A stretch of 64,000 nt of DNA, taken from contig CM064509.1 in assembly GCA_032716605.1 (NCBI GenBank), forward strand, positions 49,362,230 to 49,426,229, given 5' to 3'. Both the position numbers and the translations under genes were made by a program. This document shows, in pieces, positions 35,334 through 46,033 of the stretch. Each line of letters starts with the position of its first letter. Position 1 is the stretch's first letter. This DNA comes from Paralithodes platypus (taxonomy: Eukaryota; Arthropoda; Malacostraca; Decapoda; Lithodidae). The notes below the pieces were generated by a model. That model searched no databases and had not been told where the DNA came from. It was given only the letters and a program-made list of their open reading frames with translations.

Positions 35334-36291
35334 TGTTATGTTTTAGGAGGAGGTGAAATGACACAAACAATAGGTTAAATATGAAATTCAAGACTGATGT
35401 CAGAACACTCAAAATATCCAGGTTCAAGGAAAACTCGATTAATAATTCTTAGTTTAATTAAAGTAAGTATTATAATGTAACAATAAAATCAGTCTCTTCA
35501 GGACGAGCAATAAGAATATATAATGCACTAAGATTATCAGAAAAGATGCAAGGGAAAAAATAAATAACTATATACCTTTACTGAAGCAATGCAAGGTAAA
35601 AATAGCTATATCACATAAGAATTAATATTTTCTCAAGATCACTGGAAATGGTTAATATCTGTTTATTAAGGAAATCCACACAATATTAATAAAAGCAATA
35701 CAAGTAATTAATACAACTATTTAATAGTGAAATAAGCACTAAAATAACACTTGAGAAAATATTCCTTCTGAAAATTACAATAATAAGGGGTAACTAAATT
35801 AATCTGATCAATTTCACACACTTGGAAACTAATCACAAATTAATTTAATGCTTTACAGAAAAGTCAATGATAATTAATTATTAATTGATCACTAGATTAA
35901 CTTATAATTAATACAACAAAGTATCACTACGAATTATAATAGGCTATAATCTAATGACACACTTATATACTCAACTCCTCGATCACAGGTAAGGATGCAG
36001 ATGGTTAAACATTAGATATGTCATTTCACTAAGTTTAAGAGTCACAGAGAGAGATCAGGCGTGGTGAGTCAGTAGGTCTGAGAGTGAAAACTGCGAAGAC
36101 TCAGGGGGTATATATATGTCATCAGAGAAACTGGAATTATCTACTGCTCTCGTGTGAATGGAATGACGTAAGGCTGGGAGAGACAGGCCTGACAGGTCTA
36201 GAACTTGCGAGAAGCAAGCAAATAAGGGGGAAACTAAAATATTATACTAATCTGGCTTATATAATCAATATTAATTCTGGATTACATAACA
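35334..36291 (-). repeat. Outer gypsy 3' LTR
   Basis: 958 bases, TGTTATG...CATAACA. Matches 50536-51525 with small indels (such as a missing ATGGTAGCCAGGAGA-like block near 36020). A purine run on the minus strand (TTTAGGGGGGAGG, at 36292-36304) abuts its 5' end as polypurine tract. Confidence 0.93.
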
Positions 36292-36339
36292 CCTCCCCCC
36301 TAAAGAAAGACATTTACAGGGGAAATTTCTATACTTTAA

Positions 36340-36823
36340 CCCTTAACCAACGGCGCACCACATATGTCGAGTTCAATAAATATGGACTATGTGGCGGTGC
36401 ACCACATAATTATGTCGAGTGCCATTTTCAGCACGTAATGTTGCTCTGAGAGAGAGCTGAGCGGTGGGACGAGCGTAGTAACCTTATGACCGCTCCCCAC
36501 CACCGCGGTGGGTGTACTGAGCTGTATTCTACCCTCCTCCTCCCTCTCTCACTCGCTACACAGGGAATTATGTACGGAAATTACCTTATTTTAGGTTTTT
36601 TGCACTCGTGTTCCACGATCGTTGCAAGAGAACTAGTGGTCGTACAAGGATGGTTCGGGTGTCATTGGAAAGCTCTGTTTACGCCCTTTCAGGGATAAAT
36701 ACTTGTTTTACGCTCTGGGTCTTGTTTATGCATGAAAATGAGCACGGAAACAACCCTATTTAGGGTAAAAAAAAAACGCTGGGCGGCACAGTGTAAAATA
36801 CCCTACCACCCGCTCTTTGTGTG
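36340..36823. mobile_element. TTAA MITE family B inside outer gypsy 3' region
   Basis: A 484-base element bounded by TTAA (36336-36339 and 36824-36827), located between the RNase H end and the polypurine tract of the outer gypsy. Matches family B at 26482 and 38062 along its length (blocks CACTCGCTACACAGGGAATTATGTA and GGATGGTTxGGGTGTCATTGG), with diverged ends. Confidence 0.88.
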
Positions 36824-36839
36824 TTAAAACAATTAGGCT

Positions 36840-38718
36840 ACAATCTAGACAAGAAATCTGCAATCACATTTTCTTTCCATTTAATTAACATGTCTTATAT
36901 CTAAAGGATATTCTTGAAGAAGCAAACTCCACCTGGTCAATCGCTGATTTTTATCTCTAAATTTACTAAGAAACTTTAGTGGGTTGTGATCAGTATATAT
37001 AACAATAGGATCTTGGCCTGAACACAAATATAAAGACAAATGTTGCAATCCCAAAATCAGAGCCAAGAGTCCCTTCTCAACAGTTGAATAATTCCTTTGG
37101 GGTGGAGTGAACTTCTTGTTGTAATAAGATACAGAATGTTCAATACCTTGGTCATCCTCCTGCAACAAAACTGCCCCAGCTCCTGTATCACTAACATCCA
37201 CAGCCATTAAAAGGATTTACCAAAGTTAGGGGTGGAAAGCATTGGCTGATGCAACATGATAGCTTTGAGTTTGTTGAAAGAGGATTCACATGCTTCATTC
37301 CAATCAAATTTAACTCCCTTTTTCAGAAGATCTGTGAGTGGTGACACAAGGATTGAGAAACTTAGAACAAACCGTCGGTAGTATCCCACCATACCGAGAA
37401 ATCTTTGCAATTCTTTCCTATTCTTAGGTCAGGAGAGGTCACTTATCACCTGAACCTTAGCCCCTGGTGGCACAACTTGTCCATTACTAATCACATAACC
37501 AAAATACTGAACTTTAACTTGACCAAATTCACATTTTGATAAATTTGCAACAAGATTAGCCTGAACCAGACGATCAAGAAAGTTACTGACATGGCATAGG
37601 TGATCTTTCCAGGTGTCACTAAAGATCAATACATCATCAATATACACAACACATCCTTCCAAACCCTCGGTTACAATGTTCATAACTTTTTGAAATGTCG
37701 CAGGTGCATTTTTCATACCATATGGCATCACAGAACATGCAAAAGTTTTACCCAGAGTCACAAAACATGAGATAGCCCTAGCACGCTGAGTCATAGGTAC
37801 TTGCCAATATCCCTTTAAAAAGTCAAACTTACTGATTTACTGTGCCTTTCCAATCCTATCTATACAATCTTCCATGCGAGGTATTGGGTAGGTGTCTGTT
37901 TTGGTGATCTGGTTAACACGTCGATAGTCAATACAGAGCCGTTGTGATCCACCTGGTTTAGGAACTAAGGTGACAGGAGAACTCCACTTACTTTGGCAGG
38001 GCTCAATCATCTTGTGGGTGAGTAGGTAGTCAATCTCCTTCTGGATCAGGGGAACCTTTAACACCTTACGAGCAGCCTAGGCGGTAATTTATATGTACCG
38101 CCCAGCGGGGTATTTTTACCCTAAATAGGGTTGTTTACGTGATCATTTTCATGCCTAAATAAGACCCAGAGCGTAAAACAAGTATCTATCCCTGAAAGGG
38201 CATAAACAAAGCTTTCCAATGACACCCCAACCATCCTTGTACGACCGCTGGTTCTCTTGCAACGATCGCGCAACACGTGCGCAAAAACCATGTAATTAGG
38301 TAGTTTCCCTACATAATTCCCTGTGTAGCGAGTGCGTGAGGGTGGAGGAGGGTGGGATTCATGTCAGTAGGTCCGCCGCGGTGGTCTGGAGCAGTCATAC
38401 ATTTGCTACGCTCCTCCCACCTCTCATCTCTCTCTCTCAGCTACATTACGTGGTGAAAATGGCACACGACATAAGTTGTGAACCGCCACTTAGTCCATAT
38501 TTATTTCACACGACATAAGTTGCGCGCCGCCAAAGAAGGGTTAAGGGATTCACACAGTAGGCTGGCAGCTTAATTGACTTCGTATCTCCAACATCAACAT
38601 CGTGCATCAAAATGGTTGTTCTTCCTGGAATATCTCGGAACACTTGATGGTATTTCTGGAGTAGAGCCATGAATTCCTGCCTCTCCTCAGGGAGAGGCAG
38701 GTTGTCCTTCCTGGACAA
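36840..38718 (-). pseudogene. Outer gypsy RT and RNase H, broken
   Basis: Read from right to left: HDVDVGD and LxA block (38718-38545), MITE, then IDYLLTHKMIEP, SPVTLVPKPGG, CIDYRRVNQ, GYWQVPMTQRA, VMPYGMKNAPATFQK, VVYIDDVLIFSD (motif C, both aspartates), FLGMVGYYRRF and the RNase H part with VDVSDTGAGAVLLQ, YTDHNPLKF and LTRWSLLLQEY. Breaks: in-frame stops near 37836 and 37430, and a frameshift near 37207. The RNase H glutamate is lost: VEKGLLAL where the inner element has IEKELLAI. Domain neighbours show that RT-RH is the last coding block before the 3' LTR, downstream of integrase. Confidence 0.9.
38062..38540 (-). mobile_element. TTAA MITE family B inside outer gypsy RT
   Basis: A 479-base insert in the RT coding region, opposite in orientation to 26482, with TTAA at 38058-38061 and 38541-38544. 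Ends CACCTTACGAGCAGCC and CGCCAAAGAAGGG. Coding sequence of the outer RT is in the same frame on both sides of a single TTAA, so insertion and duplication were exact. Confidence 0.92.
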
Positions 38719-40469
38719 CGAGGTATCCTATGACTCGGTTACAGGGTGCACGCACTATAGACTGCTGATAGTCAAGCAGGCTATATAAAAGATCACCCAA
38801 TTAAGTTGACTTAAAGCTTCAAGGAAAATATAGATAACGGAATTAAATTGCAGAAACAATTTAATAACAAACTAGAAGAAAGTACATTTAACGTTACGTT
38901 AATTAATACAACTAATCACCCTGCGTGAAAGAAGGTGAAAGCAAACAGTCCTCAAAACATCGTACCGGTAGACAAGATGCGGGTTTCTAAACTGCATGCG
39001 GCTACTGTAGGATCTGATGCTTAGCAAAGAAAGTACGTTACGGATTTAGAGAACTCTTAACTCATAAGCAGGAATAAATACTAGTGATAGGCCATACAGT
39101 GTATAATGGCATAGGTATAATTAAATAAAGGCAGCAACTCGCAACATAACCACATACAGGTGTGCTTCTCACTCTTAGTCAGGCAAGCCTGCTCGGACAG
39201 AGTCTCTAAGCCACACCCTGACTCACAATGCTCACAAAAACGGTAAACTGTGGCACAATAACGAGCATACAGAGATGATAAACCCCTAGCTGTTAATCTG
39301 TCAGGTGGCAGAGGTCTAGCCGGAAGGATATAGGTTTCGGATACCCGGGCTGAGCCACCTGCTCTAGCCTAGGGACGTTCCCAAGTCTGTGCGCCAAATT
39401 ACTCTAATTGAAAAAGGGTGCTCTCTTGAGAGACTCAGATCGCAAGTATCTGACTCTCTCCTGGCGACCCTAAAACAAAAGCAAGACGTGCTAGCGCAGT
39501 GCTGAGTGGACTAGGCAAGGGCCCTCACACAACACAACACTAGACACACAGGGACACAGACAAGAAAATGCCCCCAGACTCCCACGGGTATCCTAGTAAA
39601 GTCGTGCGGGTCCACAGGCCTCGCACCAGCAGACTTTACTTAAAGGATCGCAAAAAGCCTCCCCTCCGGTCTAGCCCCTGCTAACCTGACACAAGAACAC
39701 ACTAGCAAGCATGAAACCACCAAATATGAGACAACAAAAAAGCTTCCTAGGTCTCATTAACAATTACGTCTCTGCATAAGGCCCAAAATCCTATCTAGTT
39801 ATCTGAGAGCTCGTCGTTAATACAATAATAGATATAAGGTCTATCAAGGGGATGGGATAATTAAATAGATTGGTGAAGTAGTGGAAGGAAGGTATACAAA
39901 GTAAGAGAGAAAGTTTCTAAGTGGGGTTGAGAGGGATAGATATCAAGGGGGTCCGAAGGGTACGACACTGAGGTGAGCTCTGAGTCTTGAATCTGTCTGG
40001 ACCCCACCCTAGGCATGCAAAATACATCCCATGCTTGGCAACACTCAACACAGTTGCCGGGTCAAAATCCTGTACCCCGTGCGTGAGTCGAAACTAAGCC
40101 TAACGTTGCAATCAATTGCACGTGGCAACATCAGGCAAGTCCCAAGCTAGACTCTCCGCGCGAAGCAACGTCCCCCAGCCGGTCTCTCTCTCCCGCTCGT
40201 CTCCTCCCACTCTCACTAGACTTACATCTTATATATTATAATGAAACAATCAACTATCGAGAATAAAATATACTAAGATGCATTGGTTAAGAATAAGGGC
40301 AGCTTCAAGCTGTGAAACAACATAAGAATATCCCAGACATTAGTTACATTGTCGTAGGATATATACTAAGGAAAAGCCTGCCGGCCGGCTGCCGCCAGCC
40401 AGTTTCTAAACGGCTGGGCAGCCGACGTGCGCGCATGCCCGCACGTGGCTACTATGCAGAAGCGTCACA
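38712..40469 (-). repeat. Inner gypsy 3' LTR, end-truncated
   Basis: 1758 bases matching 46176-47927. On the minus strand it starts TGTGACG but stops at GTTGTCCA where the partner LTR continues another ~140 bases to CGTAACA. Outer-element coding sequence follows directly, so the end was lost in or after insertion. Confidence 0.88.
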
Positions 40470-40753
40470 CCTCCCCCAAGATATAAGACCCTTGAATAAG
40501 TTCTTCATATCTAACAGAAAGCTTCTCATAGTACCACACACTGTTGCGACACAAGGCACTATATATAAAAAAAATAAAGACTGTTGCGCTCCACCGAGCA
40601 AGTTCAACTAACTTAGCGACAATAAGCGAAAACATTCAACTTAGATACTGCTACAACATCTTATACAAAATTCTACACGTTATAAAAATAAAGAGTTTTT
40701 ATAAGGTTTTTGCTTTTTTAATTTGTTTTTTTCGGCTGAACTACAGTGACAGC

Positions 40754-42154
40754 CTATTTTCCTCCACACTCAACCCTCAATCCTGTGGCAGTCTGACCAA
40801 CATCATCCACCCTTGATAGACAATCCGCTATCACGTTATCAGAACCGGCAATATGGCGTATGTCCAGATTATACTCCTGAAGCATGAGTGACCACCTGGT
40901 CAGCCTCATATTCCGGTTATGAAACTGATTCAAGAATTTCAGAGGGTGATGATCGGTAGAAACCACTACGACTGGTCCGAAAGCAGGAACATATACATCG
41001 AAGTGCCTGAGCGCCAGCACTATCGCCAGGAGTTCTTTTTCAATTACAGAGTAATTCCTTTGTGCACTATTGAATTTTTTACTGTAAAAACTCACTGGAT
41101 GTTCGATACCTTCATCATCTGTCTGTAACAAGACAGCCCCAGCCCCAACGCCACTGGCATCAGTCGCCAGCTGAAAAGGTCTGCTGAAGTCCGGGGCCCT
41201 GAGTATGGGGTGGGTACATAACAGGTGTTTCACCAAGGAAAACGCCTCTGCACACTCAGGAGACCACCGGAACTTCTTGTCCTTAGCTAATAAGTCAGTT
41301 AAAGGTGCAAGTACAGTCGAATAGCCTTTGATGAAGCGACGATAATAGCCTATCATACCTAGAAACCGCGTAATTTGCTTCTTAGTCGTAGGCTGGGGAA
41401 ACTGATCGATGGCTTTGATCTTTGTCTGTGGAGGGCACACCTGACCCATCCCCACCTCGAACCCCAGGTACAAAACTGTGGCTTTGACAAAATCGCACTT
41501 ACCCAGGTTTACCACCAAACCTGCTTCATTCAGTTTATTAAAAAGCTGTCCGATGTGAGCACAGTGACTGTTAAAATCATCGTCGTATATTATGACATCA
41601 TCTAGGTACACCATACAGTTGGGAATGTCGGCTACAATGTCGTTCATTAATTTCTGAAACGTTGCAGGGGCATTTTTCAGCCTGTATGGCATAACATGGC
41701 AACGATATGTGGCACCGTCCACCACAAACCCACACACCTCTCGCGCTCGCTCAGACAAGGGCACTTGCCAATAACCCTTAACAAGGTCTATCTTAGTGAG
41801 GAACTTGGCTTTTCCTATCTTATCCACACTGTCGTCCACGCGAGGGAGAGGGTAGGCATTTGTGGGGGTTAAACCATTCAACCTGCGGAAATCAATACAA
41901 AACCACACCTTGCCATCTGGTTTGGGCTGCAGTGTGACGGGGGAAGTCCACCTTACTGCACCCTCAGAAATCAGCCCACGTTTCAGCATATAATCCAGCT
42001 CTTCCCTAAGTGCTGGTAATTTAATAGGGGGAACACGGTATGGCACTGATTTAAAGGGCGGGTGGTCCCCAACATCGACATCGTGCACCGCTTGAGTAGT
42101 GAGGCCAGGATGCTCCGCAAAAACAGCTGGGTTTGAATCAAACAAGTGTGGCAC
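40754..42154 (-). CDS. Inner gypsy reverse transcriptase and RNase H
   Basis: Open frame of 466 codons carrying complete RT and RNase H of Ty3/gypsy type. In order: a linker with HDVDVGDH, WTSPVTLQPKPDG, CIDFRRLNG, TKIDLVKGYWQVPL (motif A), YRLKNAPATFQKLM, MVYLDDVIIYDDD (motif C with both catalytic aspartates), LGFEVGMGQVCPP, RFLGMIGYYRRFI (connection), then RNase H with ATDASGVGAGAVL (D), IEKELLAIVLAL (E), STDHHPLKFL (D) and the DNVIADCLSR end. It copies element RNA into DNA in the particle. The true start is inside a polyprotein; the coding frame extends upstream of 42154 without an ATG, and a frame change near 42195 separates it from integrase. Only about 285 bases lie between its stop and the LTR, so no integrase follows. 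Closest match in the window is the outer element RT. Confidence 0.95.
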   Translation of the reverse strand: MPHLFDSNPAVFAEHPGLTTQAVHDVDVGDHPPFKSVPYRVPPIKLPALREELDYMLKRGLISEGAVRWTSPVTLQPKPDGKVWFCIDFRRLNGLTPTNAYPLPRVDDSVDKIGKAKFLTKIDLVKGYWQVPLSERAREVCGFVVDGATYRCHVMPYRLKNAPATFQKLMNDIVADIPNCMVYLDDVIIYDDDFNSHCAHIGQLFNKLNEAGLVVNLGKCDFVKATVLYLGFEVGMGQVCPPQTKIKAIDQFPQPTTKKQITRFLGMIGYYRRFIKGYSTVLAPLTDLLAKDKKFRWSPECAEAFSLVKHLLCTHPILRAPDFSRPFQLATDASGVGAGAVLLQTDDEGIEHPVSFYSKKFNSAQRNYSVIEKELLAIVLALRHFDVYVPAFGPVVVVSTDHHPLKFLNQFHNRNMRLTRWSLMLQEYNLDIRHIAGSDNVIADCLSRVDDVGQTATGLRVECGGK

Positions 42155-42156
42155 AG

Positions 42157-43470
42157 CTACAGAGGCTGGTGCAATATCAACTCGTGAGCCACTTGTCTAG
42201 AATTCCCCGCCCACTGATCCGCGAAAACATGACAATCCCAATTATCCTCCCCCGCAGCTTGACTGTCCCTTCCTCCTTCTCCACCACGATCGCTGCAGAT
42301 CAACACCGGGACAGTGAGAGGCTCGGAGGGGCGCCTCACATACTCTTTCATCAGATTTACATGGCAAAGTTGGTTCTTTTTCTTACGATCAGGAGTAGCT
42401 ACTAAATAGTCGAGATCAGAAACCTTCCTTACAACCCGATACGGACCAGAATACTTGGCAGACAAGGGGTGTCCCACCAGAGGCAGTAGTATCAGTACCT
42501 CCTGATCTACTTCAAACTCCCTCAGCTTCACCTTCTGGTCGTATCTGTCCTTCATCTGAGCTTGTGAACTCTTAAGGTTCCGACCTGCTACCTCCAAGCT
42601 CTTTAGCATTCTCTCACGGCTTTCAACTACATACTTTAGAAGCGAGCATGGCTTTGTGACTCCCTCCCAGATCTCCTTGACTATGTGGAGGGGCCCCCTG
42701 ACCCTGTGTCCAAAAACCAACTTGTTCGGGCTAAATCCCAAGCTCTCCCCAGGTACTTCTCTCGCAGCAAATAAAACGTATGGGAGACCTAGATCCCAGT
42801 CCTTCCCATTTTCCATGCAATAACACCGCAACATACTCTTGAGAGTCGAGTGCCACCTTTCCAAAACTCCCTGACTCTCGGGATGGTAGGCAGATGACAC
42901 CACAGACACTATCCCATGTTGCTGCATGGTCTGCTTAAACAGAGCAGAAGTAAAATTGGATCCCTGATCAGACTGGATCTCCTGAGGGTAGCCATAACGA
43001 GAGAAATAGACAAGTAGATTTTTGACAACAGTCTTAGCCATCCGGTTGCGCATGGGGTAAGCATCTGGATACCGTGTTGCTACATCCATTACAGTTAGTA
43101 AAAATTTATTGCCGGCACTAGTGGGGGGCAATGGGCCAACCATATCGATAACTACTTTGCTGAAGGGCGGCCCAATGACAGGGATGGGTTGTAACGGGGC
43201 TCTCGGGATGACCTGATTGGGTTTCCCAACAACTTGACAAGTGTGACACTGTGACACCCATGACACGACACTCGCCTTTAACCCAGGCCACCAGAAAAGC
43301 TTGCTCAGAGCTGCCTCCGTCTTATGTGCCCCAGGTGCCCTGCCAAAGGCACATCATGAGCTAATCTCAATAAGCTCTCACGGCACACCCTCGGTACTAC
43401 TAACTGGTCCACTAATCCTGACCCGCCATCCCACTTTTTCTTGGGATCCTGATGTCTCCGATACTAGATC
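42157..43470 (-). pseudogene. Inner gypsy integrase, upstream of RT
   Basis: Integrase with all modules. The HHCC zinc-binding part is at about 43250-43400 (H-x-H, then CHTC), with a one-base frame change inside it near 43330. The catalytic core from 43266 carries DMVGPL (first D), IQSDQGSNF (second D) and GVLERWHST (E), the DD35E set. A GPY/F module follows (YSGPYRVVRK, about 42450) with a basic C-terminus. It inserts element DNA into the genome. Apart from the frame change the 369-codon core-to-end frame is open. Its place 5' of RT is the reverse of canonical Ty3/gypsy and matches the Gmr1 lineage. Confidence 0.92.
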
Positions 43471-44300
43471 CCCTCGGACAAGAAAAAATCACCAGGCTGC
43501 GCATCCCCATCGCTCTCCAGTTCGACAGCACCATTACCACACGCCCTGACTTCAGGATCTTCCAGCTGCAAGGAACATATATCAGCAGGTGCGAGATTAT
43601 CCAAGTTCATCTTAAATAATTTATTTCCACCTCCAATGTCCTGCTGAGCCATCCTTTCCTCACGCTGCGCATAACGATGCTGCCGCAGAGTCTCTTCCTG
43701 CCCTGCACCTGCACTAGCGGTGACAGGCCCCGGGGCCTCTCCAGACTCTAACATAGGTGCCAATAATGAGTCACCAAGAAACACTGCCGGCTCAAAACTC
43801 TCCAATTGACCAACACTTCCCGTTTTCTTGTGACCTTTCCTCCGCGGTTTGATAGACTGAGGTGGTGGCTGCAAGGCTCCGGATGTCTGAGAACGCGTCA
43901 CAACACACGCCATGGTTTGTACGCTACACTTCTCAACCCACTCCTGTTCCTCCCTACTAACGTCGGCCGCCTTCTCGGCAACGACCAAGGGTGAAACCTT
44001 AGAAGCAGGCACCGCAAAGTCGTTGCCGAAAAGGAGGTCGACGCCCCCAACAGACAAGTTCTCTACAATTCCGACATCCAGCTCCTTCGCCACACCACCC
44101 ACCTCCAGCTCCATCCGCACCAGCGGGTAGGACTTCGTAGCATTGATCCCCTGAACATACCACCACCCGAGCAGCGTTAATTGGTCTACCAGTAAAGTTC
44201 CTTAACAAGGTCTGAGAAGCCCCAGTATCACGCAATAGCTTAACTCCTCGCCTTTCGCCAGCCCACCTCACAAAACCATGCCCTCTATGACCCCCAAAGA
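43464..44300 (-). pseudogene. Inner gypsy protease and linker to integrase
   Basis: Aspartic protease: VKLLRDTGASQTLL (active-site DTG, about 44225) followed, after a one-base frame change near 44125, by the VDLLFGNDFA block (the flap-distal L-x-G-x-D motif). The open frame 43464-44120 continues through a Glu/Gly/Ser-rich linker of about 150 residues of no recognised fold towards the integrase zinc finger. It processes the polyprotein. The outer element has the same arrangement at 49161-49857 (LRDTGACQSLL, then FLLGNDIA). Confidence 0.85.
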
Positions 44301-45836
44301 CGTCGCGGACAGGGTTCGAGCCTTCCAGACTCTTGAACACAGGCTGTGTCCCAACCTCTGACGAACTACCCTTGGCAAACTCAGAAGATATAGGCGACAC
44401 CCCTATGCTGCGGGCCAATGACACAACCTTGTTTGGTGGCTTGTTCGGACAAGCATTTGCAAAGTGACCCTCCTTGTGACATGCAAAGCACTCTTTACTC
44501 TTTGGTTTCCCTTGGGAGTGGGAGGTACCATTAGACTTCTTATACGGGACGGTATTTGGTTTATGTTCAGTTTTATTGTCAGTGCTAGATGGTTTTGTGT
44601 ATTTATGTGTATCAAAATTCTTGGGAGGGGGAGGGGTACGATCCTTTGCACCCGACTCACTCCTAGCTGCTGCTCCGCACCCTCGAATTAATGAGAGTCG
44701 GAGGTCAGCCATTTCTGCTGCCTCCTGGAGAGTTCTAGGATTTGTTTCCTTTATATTTAATGTTAATTCCCCGCCTGTGCACTTAAAGAACTGCTCCAAG
44801 AGAACCAGCTCACTCAACTCCTCAAAAGTAGCTGCCCTCTCAGAATGCAGCCAATGTCGTGGTGCATCAGACAAGTCCCGGGCATGTTCTAGGAAGGTAC
44901 TATACTTGCCCTTAGTAACCCCCGAAACTTCAAGCGGTAAGTTTCTGGTTGTAACTCATAGGCCCGTAGCACAGCCTTCTTTAGCTCATCATAAACTACA
45001 CAGGACTCTAAAGGTAGTGCATCATACGCTTTTAGCCCCTTTCCTAGGAGTCTTGATGAAACTAATGCTGCCCACTTTTCCTGAGGCCACTGGTGTTCCT
45101 GACACTTCTTCTCAAATCGCATAAAAAACTCAGACACACCTAATTCATCGAACACAGGAACTAGTTTAAGCAGGTGCGACAATGATTGGTCCCGATGTCT
45201 GTTACCTCCCCCAATATTTCGCCCTGTTACCTCCACTCGAGATCTCTCCAGCTCCCTGTCAGCCCGATACCTAGTAGACTCTGCCTGCAGTTCAGCCTTT
45301 CGTATAGCAACCTCAGACTGCACACTAACCTGTCTTTCGGCGGCCTCAACCTTGGCCATCTCAAGCCGAAACAACAAATCTGGAGTCAACCCTTGAGGAG
45401 GGGAAGGTGCATTTAATGGAGAGGGTCCCTGTGATTGAATTCCACGCTGCCATTGACCATCAACTTGGGGGTATGTACTAAATTCAGGCACCCTGACGTT
45501 TGATACGGGGGTAGAGTGGAGGGGGGGCTGGGGACCGGGGCCCCCAGTTGCCTCTCCACCCAGGTCTCTCCCTTCTAAACCCAATATCAAAGTCCTCAGC
45601 TGATCTTTCCTCATGCCACTTAAACCCTGGTGACCCTGAAGACCTGCCACACACTTTAAGCCATACTTATTCAGCTTCAACACCCTGTCAGAGGTAAGGG
45701 GCACCTCTAAAAATCTTCTCGCACCCTCCTCGCTATCGACTAACCACTCCACAGGTCTTTCTCCCTCCGAGCCCGTATCGTGACCTGACCCATCACTGTG
45801 TTCTGATGTATTAGAAATGCTTGTGTACTGCAGTAA
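44290..45836 (-). pseudogene. Inner gypsy gag with coiled coil, SCAN-like segment and zinc knuckle
   Basis: From right to left: an N-terminal SAP-like helix region (MRKDQLRTLILGLEG), a Pro-rich stretch, a charged coiled coil (EMAKVEAAERQ...AELQAESTRYRADRE), and a capsid-like part (FDELGVSEFFMRFEKKCQ, W, AYDALP, YDELKKAVLRAYEL). After a one-base frame change in a G run near 44931 comes a segment with APRHWLHSERAATFEELSELVLLEQF, split here as APRHWLHSERAATF and EELSELVLLEQF, and a CCHC knuckle CFACHKEGHFANAC at about 44440. The ETYRLKFR to VLLEQF segment has the spacing and residues of a SCAN domain. No ATG begins the open frame, which starts after a stop at about 45837; the start is unresolved. 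Confidence 0.88.
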
Positions 45837-46019
45837 TTATCACGGTTATAGAATGTGCCTTATCTCATATGCAAGTATGTATATACTAATGTTATTTAAA
45901 GTCTTTAATGTGTTATATTGGTTGCTCCAAAAAAAAAACTCTATGTCCACTGTATTCCTCTAATCATAAGGAATCTCAAAACAAATGACCACTATATACC
46001 TCTGTTCAGTAAATCCTAT

Positions 46020-46033
46020 GCAAGGTCGCCATT
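46020..46033 (-). other. Inner gypsy primer-binding site
   Basis: Minus strand ACAAA-TGGCGACCTTG directly after the 5' LTR end CGTAACA. The outer element has the same TGGCGACCTTG at the equivalent place, supporting it as a tRNA primer-binding site; the tRNA is not identified. Confidence 0.7.

Noticed and set aside
45186..45416. Plus-strand open frames over the inner gypsy (also 43301-44130 and 44464-45124)
   Set aside because: Antisense shadows of gag, protease and integrase coding sequence.
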